Source: an uncultured Flavobacteriales bacterium
GTDB lineage: Bacteria; Bacteroidota; Bacteroidia; Flavobacteriales_D; Crocinitomicaceae
DNA: 64,000 nt
Reading direction: 5' to 3'
Assembly: GCA_943789205.1 (NCBI GenBank)
Contig: CALSTG010000001.1
Coordinates: 920,435-984,434, forward strand
Below are positions 35,253-44,818 of the stretch, piece by piece. The notes beneath the pieces were generated by a model. It was not told the origin of the DNA. It worked only from the letters and a program-made list of their open reading frames with translations, and searched no databases. How positions within the stretch are numbered: the stretch's first letter is position 1; every line of letters begins with the position of its first letter. The position numbers were made by a program, and so were the translations under genes.

Positions 35253-37064
35253 ATGAAAAAATTACTACTAACGACTTGCCTTATTATTGGAGCAAGTGCT
35301 TCTTGGGCACAAAAAGCACCAAGAATTATTTTAGCAGACGAAATGTCTAGCGTTGAAAAACCCTCAGAAATTATGCCCTCGTTAAAAGATGAAGGCATCA
35401 CTATTTGGTCTGATGACTTCTCAGACGAATCTACTTGGATCATTGATAATAGTGGACAACAAGGTCTTGAGTTCGGCTGGAATATTAATGCAGTATCTGA
35501 TGGTTGGTATGCAACAAATGGAATTAGCTCAACTTCAGGTGGGAATTACGCAGAATTAGTAAACGGAGATCCTTTTGAAGGAACCCAAGCACTTGACGTA
35601 GTATATACCTTAACTACAGCGAACCCCATTGATGTTATTTCTCTTGCAGGAACGAACCAAGTCACCTTAGAGTTTGAGCAATTCGGAGCAAGATTTAATG
35701 ACCTTCAGCAAATACTATATAGCACAGATGGCATAACATTTAATCCTATTGGTGATAACCTGGACCAACCAGTTTTGTCGGCATCAGGAGGTGCTGCCTA
35801 TGACAATCCTGATGTTAAACAAATTAACTTAGGAACGGTTTTATCAGCGACAAATGACCCAATTTGGTTACAATTCAGCTGGACTACCAATTACCCGGGC
35901 TCTGCAGAAAACCCTAACGTTTGGGTTACTTATGGCTGGTATATTGATGATGTACGAATCGTTACGAACCCTGGAAATGACCTTCAGGTTACGGACACCT
36001 ATTGGGGTTCAGCGGGGCTGAACTACTTTCAAATTCCGATTACTCAAGTAGCTCCAATTGACTTTGAAGCGGCCCTATTTAATGGAGGAAATAATATCCA
36101 AACGAATGTCACTTTAAATGCAGACATCAATGCCGGTTCATTTACTGGTATAAGCGATGCTGTTTCCATAGACCCTTTAGGTTATGATACTATAGCTTTA
36201 AATACACAGTTTACACCTGATGCATTGGGAGACTATACAATTGTACAGACGATTAGTGCTGATTCGTCAGATGATGTTCCTACGAATAATGAAATTTCCA
36301 ATATCAGCTTCGAAGTTGGGGATTATATTTACGCAAGAGATAACAATGCCGTAGGTGGAAGTACATCTAATGGTGACGACGGATTCGAATCTGGTAATCT
36401 ATTTGACATATGGGCTGATCAAACTGTAAAAGCTATAGACATCAGAATCCCCGGTGGAAATAATGGTGCCCAACTGGGTGTTGAATTTTATGTCAAATTA
36501 TATTCTTTAGATTCAGAAGGAGAATTTATTTATGAAAATGAGTCTGACCCGCTTATCTTAACACAACAAATGCAGAACACAAGTCTAACAGTTCCATTGT
36601 TAAGCCCTGTTGATTTGTATGCGAATACAACTTACCTCGCTGTCGTTGGCTCCTATGAAACTGGGTTTAGAGTATCTACAGCAGGTGACTCTGATCCTCA
36701 AACATCTTTTTTTCAAGACTTGGCAGATGGAACTTGGTACTATCAGACAGGCACCCCTTTCGTTAGGTTGAACTTTGATCCAACCATTGGCATCGAAGAG
36801 AATAGCGTTTCATTCCAAGTTGGAAATGTTTTTCCAAATCCTGCAAATGAGTATGCAAACCTCAGAGTTGTTATGAATAATGCGCAAAAAATAAATGTCG
36901 AGATTTCCGATCTTTCTGGAAGAATTATTTCCTCTGAAAAACTCGATTTAAATCAAGGTGAAAATATTGTGCCTTTAAATGCAGAAAGTCTAAAATGCGG
37001 TGTTTATAATATTACTATAGGTAGTAATACTAATGCTGTTAATAGAAAATTGACGATTAAATAA
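35253..37064 (+). CDS. Secreted T9SS cargo protein with jelly-roll and sorting domains
   Basis: The 603-residue product has a signal peptide (cleavage near SWAQK), an N-terminal beta domain resembling a MAM/jelly-roll module (about 50-240), a CARDB-like Ig module (about 245-365), a further beta domain (about 370-510), and a type A T9SS sorting domain at about 525-603 (VFPNPANEYANLRV to the basic end). No catalytic motif is visible. It is likely a surface or secreted structural or binding protein. The stop is followed within 21 nt by a strong terminator. Confidence 0.85.
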   Translation: MKKLLLTTCLIIGASASWAQKAPRIILADEMSSVEKPSEIMPSLKDEGITIWSDDFSDESTWIIDNSGQQGLEFGWNINAVSDGWYATNGISSTSGGNYAELVNGDPFEGTQALDVVYTLTTANPIDVISLAGTNQVTLEFEQFGARFNDLQQILYSTDGITFNPIGDNLDQPVLSASGGAAYDNPDVKQINLGTVLSATNDPIWLQFSWTTNYPGSAENPNVWVTYGWYIDDVRIVTNPGNDLQVTDTYWGSAGLNYFQIPITQVAPIDFEAALFNGGNNIQTNVTLNADINAGSFTGISDAVSIDPLGYDTIALNTQFTPDALGDYTIVQTISADSSDDVPTNNEISNISFEVGDYIYARDNNAVGGSTSNGDDGFESGNLFDIWADQTVKAIDIRIPGGNNGAQLGVEFYVKLYSLDSEGEFIYENESDPLILTQQMQNTSLTVPLLSPVDLYANTTYLAVVGSYETGFRVSTAGDSDPQTSFFQDLADGTWYYQTGTPFVRLNFDPTIGIEENSVSFQVGNVFPNPANEYANLRVVMNNAQKINVEISDLSGRIISSEKLDLNQGENIVPLNAESLKCGVYNITIGSNTNAVNRKLTIK

Positions 37065-37084
37065 TCGTTTTATTATCAAATTAT

Positions 37085-37110
37085 AAAGCCGGCAAATGCC
37101 GGCTTTTTTT
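37085..37110 (+). terminator. Rho-independent terminator after the 603-residue protein
   Basis: AAGCCGGC - AAAT - GCCGGCTT forms an 8-bp perfect stem, followed by a T run ending at 37110. The next gene's ATG starts at 37111, immediately after the last T. Confidence 0.9.
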
Positions 37111-37548
37111 ATGATGGAATTTGAAATAGGATATTGGGGTTTATTTATTACCAGCTTTTTAGCGGCAACATTTATACCCATAACATCAGAGGTGTTTTTA
37201 ATCAGTATGCTCGCTATGGGTTATCATCCTTTTAGTTGTTTGTGCTTTGCAACAATTGGCAATTCTTTTGGGGGTTGGTTCAACTACCTTTTAGGTCAAA
37301 TAGGAAATCCCTCATGGTTAAAAAAAATTCGAGTATCCACAGATCAAATAAAACGTTGGCAGACAATGGTGAATAAATACGGCCATTGGCTCGGTGTTTT
37401 AAGCTGGCTTCCTTTTATAGGGGATATTATGGCTGTAGCACTAGGCTTTTTTAGAGTGGCATGGCTTCCAAGCTTCTTTTTTATTTTCTTGGGTAAATTC
37501 TTAAGATACCTTTTAATTGTGGGTTTATTCTATATTGAATGGCTGTAA
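37111..37548 (+). CDS. YqaA/DedA-type membrane protein
   Basis: The 145-residue protein is a short SNARE-associated (DedA superfamily) membrane protein of the YqaA type, with helices across most of its length and the family's internal block GNSFGGWFNYLLGQ and SWLPFIGDIMAVALGF. DedA-like proteins are thought to move lipids across the membrane. An ATG at 37096 lies inside the terminator stem and would add residues encoded by the hairpin; 37111 (or ATG 37114) is the sensible start. The start codon abuts the T run of the upstream terminator. Confidence 0.85.
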   Translation: MMEFEIGYWGLFITSFLAATFIPITSEVFLISMLAMGYHPFSCLCFATIGNSFGGWFNYLLGQIGNPSWLKKIRVSTDQIKRWQTMVNKYGHWLGVLSWLPFIGDIMAVALGFFRVAWLPSFFFIFLGKFLRYLLIVGLFYIEWL

Positions 37549-37619
37549 AAGCAACAATTTTCAATATTTATCGTACTATAACATAGGTAATTCATCCTTC
37601 CAATTTTTGAATTTTATTT

Positions 37620-39002
37620 ATGGAAAGAATATTTAGATTCATAACCAACTTAGTTGATAGCTTTCGTTTAAACAACGAGAAAGAAGATTTTTCGATTATT
37701 TCAGAAAATATAGATAGCGGCGTAGTTTTCAAAGGAACCAATCTTTGGATTCTGGTCTTTGCTATATTCATTTGTTCTCTGGGGTTAAATGTAAATTCGA
37801 CTGCAGTCGTCATCGGTGCCATGCTTGTCTCTCCATTAATGGGGCCAATAATTGGACTGGGTTTTGGCCTCGCAACATCTGACATATCTTTACTCAAAAA
37901 AGCACTTTATAATTATCTTTTTGCAGGGGTTGTTGCGATTCTTGCCTCTACACTTTACTTCGCGCTTACTCCCATGCACGTAGCGCAGACAGAAATGTTA
38001 TCAAGAATTTCCCCCAACATTTATGATGTTTTCATTGCATTTTTCGGAGGGCTTGCAGGGATTGTAGCTATAGCTAGTAAAATGAAAGGAAATGTTATTC
38101 CCGGTGTCGCTATTGCAACAGCTCTTATGCCTCCGCTATGTACGGCAGGTTACGGATTAGCTACGCTTCAATGGAGCTTCTTTTTCGGGGCTTTTTATTT
38201 GTTCTTTATCAATACTGTTTTCATTTCCTTAGCGACGCTACTTACATCAAGGATTTTAAAGTTTCCACAGAAAAGCCTTCTTGACGAAAAGGTATCAAAA
38301 AGAACCAATCGTATTATATGGACGATTACAATAATAACAATTGTTCCAAGTATATATTTTGGATACACGATGGTACAACAAGACCGATATGTTCAAAAGG
38401 CGACGCGTTTTGTTAAAAGTGATCTCGCTATTCATCCCACCAAAAACAGCTATTTATTAGATCACGAAATCAATGCTTCAGAAGAGATAATCAAACTTAT
38501 TTACGGTGGTGCAAATATTTCGAAAGAAGAAATAAAAAATCTAGAGAAAAAGCTCCCTATTTTCGAGCTAGAGAAAACAGAACTAGATATTCAAATAGGT
38601 TTTGGAAATAAAGAGGAAGAAGAAATAAATCCACTTGCCGCTGAGCTTCTATCGAAAGAAAGACAAATCGAAATGATCCAAAGTCAGCTTGATGCAAAAA
38701 CAGAACGTTTAGATAGCATTGAAGAAATTGAAGTACTTAGTCAAAAAATATTTAAAGAGCTCGCCGCTCAATATCCCACGGTCACCTCCCTTTCATTACA
38801 ACCGAGTACAGAGTATACCGACTCCTCTAATCGCATTGTTTGGTTGGTTAATATCAATTTAGATAGTGCAATTCGAAAAGAAGACAAGATAAGGATCAAA
38901 GCTTGGCTAAAAGAACGTGTTCAAAATAAAATTCTTTATATCCAATATCGTGTCAGAATCAAATCTCCGATAGATAGAATCATGAATCTATTCAATCAAT
39001 AA
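37620..39002 (+). CDS. DUF389 membrane protein
   Basis: The 460-residue protein has a DUF389 (TIGR00341-type) membrane domain at about 40-250, with the conserved AVVIGAMLVSPLMGPIIGLGFG and PGVAIATALMPPLCTAGYGLA blocks. A soluble C-terminal half follows with a coiled-coil region (about 330-375, rich in E, K and Q). Function of the family is not known. Its 3' end overlaps the convergent S41 gene by 7 nt. Confidence 0.93.
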   Translation: MERIFRFITNLVDSFRLNNEKEDFSIISENIDSGVVFKGTNLWILVFAIFICSLGLNVNSTAVVIGAMLVSPLMGPIIGLGFGLATSDISLLKKALYNYLFAGVVAILASTLYFALTPMHVAQTEMLSRISPNIYDVFIAFFGGLAGIVAIASKMKGNVIPGVAIATALMPPLCTAGYGLATLQWSFFFGAFYLFFINTVFISLATLLTSRILKFPQKSLLDEKVSKRTNRIIWTITIITIVPSIYFGYTMVQQDRYVQKATRFVKSDLAIHPTKNSYLLDHEINASEEIIKLIYGGANISKEEIKNLEKKLPIFELEKTELDIQIGFGNKEEEEINPLAAELLSKERQIEMIQSQLDAKTERLDSIEEIEVLSQKIFKELAAQYPTVTSLSLQPSTEYTDSSNRIVWLVNINLDSAIRKEDKIRIKAWLKERVQNKILYIQYRVRIKSPIDRIMNLFNQ

Positions 39003-40447
39003 TACGATTTAAAGGGGTCTCTTTTCTCTATAAGATCTTGTATACTTAATTTAACGGGTATATCGGGTGATACTTCAGATCTTTTAGCACCTTTGAGTGT
39101 GTTTAATTTCAATGTTGAAATAGAAATGGGGAGTCCTGAGTTCGTTAAAATAACTTGTCCTGGGTTTCCATGTGTTCCATCCACAGACCCAAAACATGGC
39201 GTGCCAATAATTTCACCCCTGTCATGAGTTTTAAACCATGAGGCCATCAGCACTGATGCAGACATAGACAAACCATTTGTCAAGAGCTTACAGTTGCCTC
39301 GGAATGTTATTGACTTTCTATTCGTTAGTCTTTTCTCATAAAGAATTGATTCAATTGTACCCATTTCACTTTTATAAAAATCATATTCCTTGCTAATCAT
39401 TCCCTTTGGATATACACGCTGTGCCTTTTTCTCAAAATCGACTTTTTCTAATCGAGATAAAGTTTCAAAACGGTCAAGGGTACTTCGCTTATACAAATAA
39501 TTCAGATCAAAAGTCGCACCATTAGTATTGATATAGCTTAGTACGTGCTCAAGTAACAAAACATACCCTCCTCGATTACCACGAATATCTATTGTTAGAT
39601 TATTTATATTAAACTTTTCTACTTTTTTAAAAAAAGAGTCAATCCCTCGCATGTAACGCCGCTCCCTTTTTGCATCGAAGGACTTGAGTCCTATGTAAGC
39701 TGAGCTATCTTTAAATTCAAACTCGAGATTTCTTTTTTCATACCACTTGTTGTTTTTATTCAAGTATCGACATGACCGCATAGAGGCTAAAGGTTTTTGA
39801 ATGGTATCTCCTTTTAAGGAAATATACGTCATCAGGACTGGATCCTCCGGCGATTTGTTGCAGACGTTAAAGACCAATCCCATCATGATAGAGACAAGCT
39901 CATTTCTTGCAGAAATTTCGGAACCTTCAGATGGAGCGTAATGCTGGGTGATCATGTATAAATCATACATAGAATAGTTATTAACATTTAAAACCTCTAC
40001 TCCTAAGGGTATTCTGTCTTTAAAAATTTTGGATAAATAAAACTTATCGTCAATTCTAGTTAAGTAAAATGGGGCAAAAGGTCTTTTCTTTGAAAGTAGT
40101 AACAGTAAATCACGAGGGTTCAATGCCGTATGAGAATCTTCTAGCGTATTTAATAAAACACTCAATATACGTGAGAATTCCAATAAGCTCAATGGTAATT
40201 GAACGGCCTCTGTTGCCGCGTTAAAGGCAAGATTGAAGTTTCCTTCAGTGCATCTATCGAAGGGGTCGGGATGTACTTTTTGAATGGATGTTTTGAGTAA
40301 CGCTAAATCTGATAACATTTCTTCTGAAGTAAGCTCTCTGCTCAAAGAGTTTCCTATTTGATCCTTTTTATAATTTGAACCGTTTTCTTGGGCGATAAAC
40401 AGCCTTGTTAAAGAGAAAACAAATAAAAACAATAAATTGTATTTCAA
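38996..40447 (-). CDS. Secreted S41-family serine peptidase
   Basis: The 483-residue product has a signal peptide (cleavage near FIAQE). An S41 (C-terminal processing / tail-specific protease) domain follows with the strand-loop DIRGNRGGY and the serine block TNGLSMSASVLMASW, in which the nucleophile is expected. The central PDZ appears poorly conserved, so it resembles tricorn-type or nonPDZ S41 proteins of Bacteroidota. Localisation is periplasmic. Substrate is unknown. It is a single gene divergent from the TIGR01777 gene. Confidence 0.85.
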   Translation of the reverse strand: MKYNLLFLFVFSLTRLFIAQENGSNYKKDQIGNSLSRELTSEEMLSDLALLKTSIQKVHPDPFDRCTEGNFNLAFNAATEAVQLPLSLLEFSRILSVLLNTLEDSHTALNPRDLLLLLSKKRPFAPFYLTRIDDKFYLSKIFKDRIPLGVEVLNVNNYSMYDLYMITQHYAPSEGSEISARNELVSIMMGLVFNVCNKSPEDPVLMTYISLKGDTIQKPLASMRSCRYLNKNNKWYEKRNLEFEFKDSSAYIGLKSFDAKRERRYMRGIDSFFKKVEKFNINNLTIDIRGNRGGYVLLLEHVLSYINTNGATFDLNYLYKRSTLDRFETLSRLEKVDFEKKAQRVYPKGMISKEYDFYKSEMGTIESILYEKRLTNRKSITFRGNCKLLTNGLSMSASVLMASWFKTHDRGEIIGTPCFGSVDGTHGNPGQVILTNSGLPISISTLKLNTLKGAKRSEVSPDIPVKLSIQDLIEKRDPFKSYY

Positions 40448-40579
40448 AATAATAATTGCTAGACGATGGCTAAATATTCCTCTAAATTAAAAACAAAAAA
40501 AGTTATAAATATGTTATTTTTACAATCGACTGTTAATCATGATAAAAGCTTCCTTTTATTTTAAAATCAAATCACCTCA

Positions 40580-41470
40580 ATGACTACTTTTCTTATCTCA
40601 GGTGGACGAGGATTAATTGGAAAATCATTATCCAAAATGCTCAAAATACAAGGTCATAAAGTTTATAAATTAACAAGACGACCAAAACGAAAAGGTCACA
40701 TCTATTGGGATCCGGAAAAGCAAAGTATCGAGGGAAAGCATCTCCATAAAATTGATGTAATTATTAATTTAGCTGGAGCGAATATTGGCGAAAAAAAGTG
40801 GAGTGACAAACGTAAAGTGGAACTTATTAATTCGCGCGTTAACTCAATACATTTTCTCAAAAAATGTGCTGTAAATATGCCGAAATTAAAATACTTTATT
40901 AGTGCCTCTGGTATTAACTGCTATGGTTATAACAGCCCTCAAGAAATGACAGAGAAAGACGGTTTTGGTGATGACTTTCTATCAAATTTAGTTAAAGAAT
41001 GGGAGACCGCGAGTCATGGTTTTAAAGACATTTGCCCTGTAGGTATTCTGAGAATTGCCATGGTTGTGGATAAAAGAGGTGGGGCATTAGATAAAATAAT
41101 GAAAACCATTAAATTTGGTCTTGGCTCCCCATTAGGTGATGGCCAGCAATACGTCCCTTGGGTTCATATAAAAGACCTATGCCGTATGTTTGTTCACTGT
41201 ATAGAACATAAAAAAGAAGGTGTCTTTAATGCGGCTAATGGGTATTTATCCAACAAGCAATTCATGAAAACGATTTCAAAGAAAATGAAAAAACCATTTT
41301 TCCTCCCTGCAGTTCCAAGACCAATTTTATCCTTGGTTTTAGGCGAAATGTCGACAATGCTAACAGAAAGCTTAAAGGTTTCAAACGATAAAATCAAAAA
41401 AACTGGTTTTACATTCACCCATGAAGATTTTGACGCTGCAATGGCGGAAGTTGTAAAAAAAGACCTCTAA
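40580..41470 (+). CDS. TIGR01777-family SDR epimerase
   Basis: The 296-residue extended SDR has the N-terminal SGGRGLIGKSLSKML motif, NLAGANIGEKKWSDKRK, SASGINCYG and the C-terminal DUF1731 helical block ending in the ETL-type surface. This is the YfcH/SDR39U1 group. Its catalytic function is undefined. There is no signal peptide. It is followed 89 nt on by the PhoH gene, which has its own candidate promoter. Confidence 0.9.
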   Translation: MTTFLISGGRGLIGKSLSKMLKIQGHKVYKLTRRPKRKGHIYWDPEKQSIEGKHLHKIDVIINLAGANIGEKKWSDKRKVELINSRVNSIHFLKKCAVNMPKLKYFISASGINCYGYNSPQEMTEKDGFGDDFLSNLVKEWETASHGFKDICPVGILRIAMVVDKRGGALDKIMKTIKFGLGSPLGDGQQYVPWVHIKDLCRMFVHCIEHKKEGVFNAANGYLSNKQFMKTISKKMKKPFFLPAVPRPILSLVLGEMSTMLTESLKVSNDKIKKTGFTFTHEDFDAAMAEVVKKDL

Positions 41471-41482
41471 AAGTCATCAACT

Positions 41483-41490
41483 TAAATTTG
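41483..41490 (+). promoter_or_regulatory. TAnnTTTG promoter-like box, phoH-like gene
   Basis: TAAATTTG lies 69 nt before the ATG at 41560 in the only gap between the epimerase and phoH-like genes, giving a leader of about 65 nt. Confidence 0.4.
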
Positions 41491-41559
41491 TAGATAAATA
41501 CAATAACTTTTCTTGTTATTATTCTCCATTAAAAGTTATCTTCAAATAAAAGAAATTGA

Positions 41560-42879
41560 ATGGCTAAAAAGCAAAAAATCTTCGTCCTTGATACCTCTGT
41601 GCTATTACATGACCACCAAGCAATAACGACTTTTGAGGATAACAACGTAGCAATCCCTATTACCGTATTGGAGGAATTAGATAAATTCAAAGTTGGTAAT
41701 GATACAAAAAACTTCTGTGCTCGTGAAGTCATTCGCTTTATTGATAGATTGTCAGGCAGTGGAGGACTTCAAGACTGGATCACTTTAGGAAAAGGCAAAG
41801 GTAACTTCCGAGTCATCATGGAACAAAAACCTAAGAAATTAGATGCTGAAAATATTTATGCAGAAGGAAAAAATGACCATAAAATAATAAATGCTGCTCT
41901 TTTTCTTAAAGAAAGTGAGCCAAAAAAATCAATAACTCTTGTAACTAAAGACATCAATCTTCGAATTAAGGCAAAGGCACTTGGGGTTATAGCTGAAGAT
42001 TATGAAACGGGGAAGGTTACCATTAAAAGTGAGGAGAAATCTAATACTATAGAAGGGGTTGACTCGGAGAAAATAAGGGAGATTTTCACAAAAGGACGCA
42101 TAGATGAAAACGGAATACTTGGAGCTAATAAACTTACAAATGGGTATTATATTTTAAAAAACGGCAAATCATCATCACTCGCTTTTTTCAATCACGCGGT
42201 AGATCAAATAGAGCGTATTGAAAAAGAATTTGTTTATGGTATTAAGCCTAAAAATGCAGAACAAGCATTTGCACTGCACGCATTAATGAATCAAAATATA
42301 AAACTCGTCGCTATTCAAGGTGTGGCGGGGACAGGAAAGACTTTACTTGCACTCGCCTCTGCTTTAGAGCAAGCCAAGCAGTACAATCAAATTATTTTAG
42401 CACGCCCTATTGTTCCTTTATCCAACAAAGAAATAGGATTCCTCCCAGGAGATGCTAGTGATAAAATAGGTCCTTACATGGAACCTCTTTTTGATAACCT
42501 GAAGTTTATCAAATCACAATTCGGACAAAATGAAAAAAAGCATAAGGCAATTTTAGAAATGCAAGAGTCTGGAAAAATATTGATAACCCCTTTAGCCTTT
42601 ATCAGAGGTAGAAGTCTTTCTAATATAATGTTCATTATTGACGAAGCACAAAACCTCACACCACATGAAGTAAAAACCATCATTACGCGAGCAGGAGAAA
42701 ACACTAAAATTGTATTTACAGGAGATGTGCATCAAATTGACACGCCTTATCTGGATGAAAATAGTAACGGGCTGGCTTATCTTATTGATCGATTGACAGG
42801 TCAGAAGTTATTTTCAAATGTCAAACTTGAAAAAGGTGAACGTTCAGACTTGGCAAATATGGCCAATGACCTTCTTTAA
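41560..42879 (+). CDS. PhoH-family ATPase with N-terminal PIN domain
   Basis: The 439-residue protein has a PIN RNase domain (about 1-150, with FVLDTSVLLHD and ITVLEELDKFK supplying acidic residues) followed by a PhoH NTPase domain with Walker A GVAGTGKT, Walker B MFIIDEAQNLT and the GDVHQID block. This PhoH2-like (YlaK) arrangement suggests an RNA helicase/RNase. It is cytoplasmic. The 3' end lies 4 nt from the convergent methyltransferase. Confidence 0.93.
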   Translation: MAKKQKIFVLDTSVLLHDHQAITTFEDNNVAIPITVLEELDKFKVGNDTKNFCAREVIRFIDRLSGSGGLQDWITLGKGKGNFRVIMEQKPKKLDAENIYAEGKNDHKIINAALFLKESEPKKSITLVTKDINLRIKAKALGVIAEDYETGKVTIKSEEKSNTIEGVDSEKIREIFTKGRIDENGILGANKLTNGYYILKNGKSSSLAFFNHAVDQIERIEKEFVYGIKPKNAEQAFALHALMNQNIKLVAIQGVAGTGKTLLALASALEQAKQYNQIILARPIVPLSNKEIGFLPGDASDKIGPYMEPLFDNLKFIKSQFGQNEKKHKAILEMQESGKILITPLAFIRGRSLSNIMFIIDEAQNLTPHEVKTIITRAGENTKIVFTGDVHQIDTPYLDENSNGLAYLIDRLTGQKLFSNVKLEKGERSDLANMANDLL

Positions 42880-42883
42880 ATAG

Positions 42884-43732
42884 TTATTGTACCCGAACCA
42901 GTTCACCAAAATAAAGATGTTTACCTGATGTTGTTTTCATATGAAGGCTTTTTACACTATAGTTTCTATTATGAAAATATATAGACATCAACTCATTCAG
43001 TGTTTCATGATCAACTGATGGAGAATAGGTGTTTAATATCAAAAATCCATCCTTATCTAAAATAGCGGAGGTTGCAGCAAGGAGTTCGTCAATTTTATCT
43101 TCTAATTTCCACTTCTCACCTTTAGCACCGAGTCCCCAGGCAGGAGGGTCCATTTGAATTGCTTTATACGTATTCCCTCTTTTTTGTTCCCTAATCACAA
43201 ATTTCAACGCATCCTCATGAACCCAACGCACATTCATAATGCGACTTTTCTCCATGTTCTGTTTTGCCCACGATATTATGGGTTTAACCGAGTCTAAATG
43301 GTAAGTATCAGAACCCAAATGCCTCGCAACGCAAGAGGAAGCACCAGTATAGGCAAAAAGATTTAAAAATTTCTCGTCACTTGAAAGATGGTCTTCGATA
43401 AACTCCCAATTGGTCTTTTGTTCAGGAAATAACCCTAGATGCTTATTATTTGTTAGTTCCAGCTTAAATGTGAGTCTTTTATATTTCACATCCCATGTTG
43501 TTGGGCTATCTTTTTTAAGTGGTTTCCAAACTCCTTTATTTGCTTTTTTTTCTATGAATTCCCAATGTGCCATTTTTTTCCATTGGTCAAAAGGAATACC
43601 ACTATGAAAATAAGCCTGCATTTCAGGACGTATTGTTATTATTTCGCCCCAGCGCTCAAGTTTTTTACCGCCTCCAGCGTCTATGAGCTCGTAATCATCC
43701 CATGGTTCCGTAAAATGTTTAGTTGCTGACAT
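42884..43732 (-). CDS. Class I SAM-dependent methyltransferase (rRNA methyltransferase-like)
   Basis: The 282-residue protein has an N-terminal beta-rich region (about 1-110), then a Rossmann methyltransferase domain with LNLFAYTGASSCVA (SAM loop), a DALKFV block and the catalytic motif MDPPAWG, as in RlmI/RlmK-type rRNA methyltransferases. The target base is not predictable. It is cotranscribed with the TPR-type membrane protein upstream (gap 4 nt) and ridA. Confidence 0.88.
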   Translation of the reverse strand: MSATKHFTEPWDDYELIDAGGGKKLERWGEIITIRPEMQAYFHSGIPFDQWKKMAHWEFIEKKANKGVWKPLKKDSPTTWDVKYKRLTFKLELTNNKHLGLFPEQKTNWEFIEDHLSSDEKFLNLFAYTGASSCVARHLGSDTYHLDSVKPIISWAKQNMEKSRIMNVRWVHEDALKFVIREQKRGNTYKAIQMDPPAWGLGAKGEKWKLEDKIDELLAATSAILDKDGFLILNTYSPSVDHETLNELMSIYFHNRNYSVKSLHMKTTSGKHLYFGELVRVQ

Positions 43733-43736
43733 ATAA

Positions 43737-44318
43737 CTAACGCATCTTTGGCGTCTTCTTTCTTCCTCCCATCATTTGAGCCATACGCATTTGATTCTTA
43801 GAAGGTGCCATTTGAAGCTGCTGTTGCATTGTCTTTATCTGGTCTTTCATCATTCCTGATTTGTCCAGTTTTTTAGCCTCTGACAGTAAAGACATTGCTT
43901 CTTTTCTTCTACCAGACTGTGCACACACTCCTGCAAGATGCATCCTAGCCATTGCGTTATCTTCAGGCGTCCTTAATCCTAAGGCTAGCGCCTTTCTTAA
44001 TTTTTGTTCACTCTGCGCAGGTCCTAGATTTTGGGCCCCCATAATCGCCTGCAGAAAAATCACATATGCATGTTGCTTTCTAGGTAAAAACTGAGGGTTT
44101 TTAATTCGATTAATATACATATATGCCTTGTCCGTATTTCCAACACGCATTTGATTGAGTGCTAAAATCATGGTCGGGTTTCGGAAAAAAGAAAGTATTA
44201 TTAATGCCGTTATTAATAACATTGAAATTCCCCAACCCCAAGAACCAGAGTAAAACAAGTAGGTATTAAAACCGATGGCGCCTAGCGCAATGAAAATTCG
44301 TAAAATAAATCCTATCAT
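43737..44318 (-). CDS. Membrane-anchored TPR-like protein
   Basis: The 193-residue product has two N-terminal membrane helices (about 3-20 and 28-44), then about 130 residues of helical repeats (ALNQMRVGNTDKAYMYINRI, ALGLRTPEDNAMARMHLAGV) and a Met/Gln/Lys-rich tail. It probably acts as a cytoplasmic protein-interaction platform at the membrane. Its start overlaps the ridA stop as ATGA, and the methyltransferase follows 4 nt after its stop. No specific function is evident. Confidence 0.78.
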   Translation of the reverse strand: MIGFILRIFIALGAIGFNTYLFYSGSWGWGISMLLITALIILSFFRNPTMILALNQMRVGNTDKAYMYINRIKNPQFLPRKQHAYVIFLQAIMGAQNLGPAQSEQKLRKALALGLRTPEDNAMARMHLAGVCAQSGRRKEAMSLLSEAKKLDKSGMMKDQIKTMQQQLQMAPSKNQMRMAQMMGGRKKTPKMR

Positions 44319-44749
44319 ATTTCTTTAGTTGTTGCAATACATTTTAATTCAATAGCTATCGGGGTAGGTAATGAGTTGATTTCTACTGTAGTTCTACAAG
44401 GTAAATTGTCCTTAAAGTACTCAGCGTATATCTTATTGTATACCTGAAAATCCCTCTTCATATTGACTAAAAAAACGGTCACGTCTATTAGTTGGTCCCA
44501 ATTTGACCCTGACTCTTCGAGTATGATTTTCACATTATCAAAAACACTTCTACACTGTGCTTCAAAGTCAAATTCCAAAAAATTACCATTATGGTCAAGT
44601 TTTAAACCTGGTACCTTTGAGTCAGTGGTATCTGAACCCGCTACCCTCGGTCCAACTCCTGATAAAAATAATAAGTTCCCTACCTTTCTTGCATGCGGAT
44701 AAAGCCCAACGGGTTTTGGTGCTTTATCAGTTGAGATACGTTTCGCCAT
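44315..44749 (-). CDS. RidA-family reactive intermediate deaminase
   Basis: The 144-residue protein is a YjgF/YER057c/UK114 family member with the start PVGLYPHARKVGNLLFLSGVGPR, the central TVFLVNMKRDFQVYN block and the C-terminal PCRTTVEINSLPTPIAIELKCIA block. RidA removes reactive enamine/imine products of PLP enzymes; the arginine in the CRTTVE block fits an active RidA. It leads the leftward operon with the TPR and methyltransferase genes. A TATATTTG box ends 21 nt upstream of its ATG. Confidence 0.92.
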   Translation of the reverse strand: MAKRISTDKAPKPVGLYPHARKVGNLLFLSGVGPRVAGSDTTDSKVPGLKLDHNGNFLEFDFEAQCRSVFDNVKIILEESGSNWDQLIDVTVFLVNMKRDFQVYNKIYAEYFKDNLPCRTTVEINSLPTPIAIELKCIATTKEI

Positions 44750-44770
44750 AGACTACTTCTTTAAGTATTG

Positions 44771-44778
44771 CAAATATA
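44771..44778 (-). promoter_or_regulatory. TAnnTTTG promoter-like box, ridA
   Basis: TATATTTG on the minus strand ends 21 nt before the ridA ATG, giving a short normal leader. It lies back-to-back with the plus-strand box at 44806. Confidence 0.45.
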
Positions 44779-44805
44779 AGCACATTATAAAAAGGTTATT
44801 ATCCT

Positions 44806-44813
44806 TAACTTTG
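44806..44813 (+). promoter_or_regulatory. TAnnTTTG promoter-like box, glycosyltransferase gene
   Basis: TAACTTTG ends 5 nt before the ATG at 44819, heading the operon glycosyltransferase - DUF2079 - porZ. Confidence 0.5.
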
Positions 44814-44818
44814 AAAAA

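Noticed and set aside
37096..37110. ATG at 37096 as the start of the YqaA-type gene
   Set aside because: It lies inside the terminator stem of the preceding gene and would add residues encoded by the hairpin.
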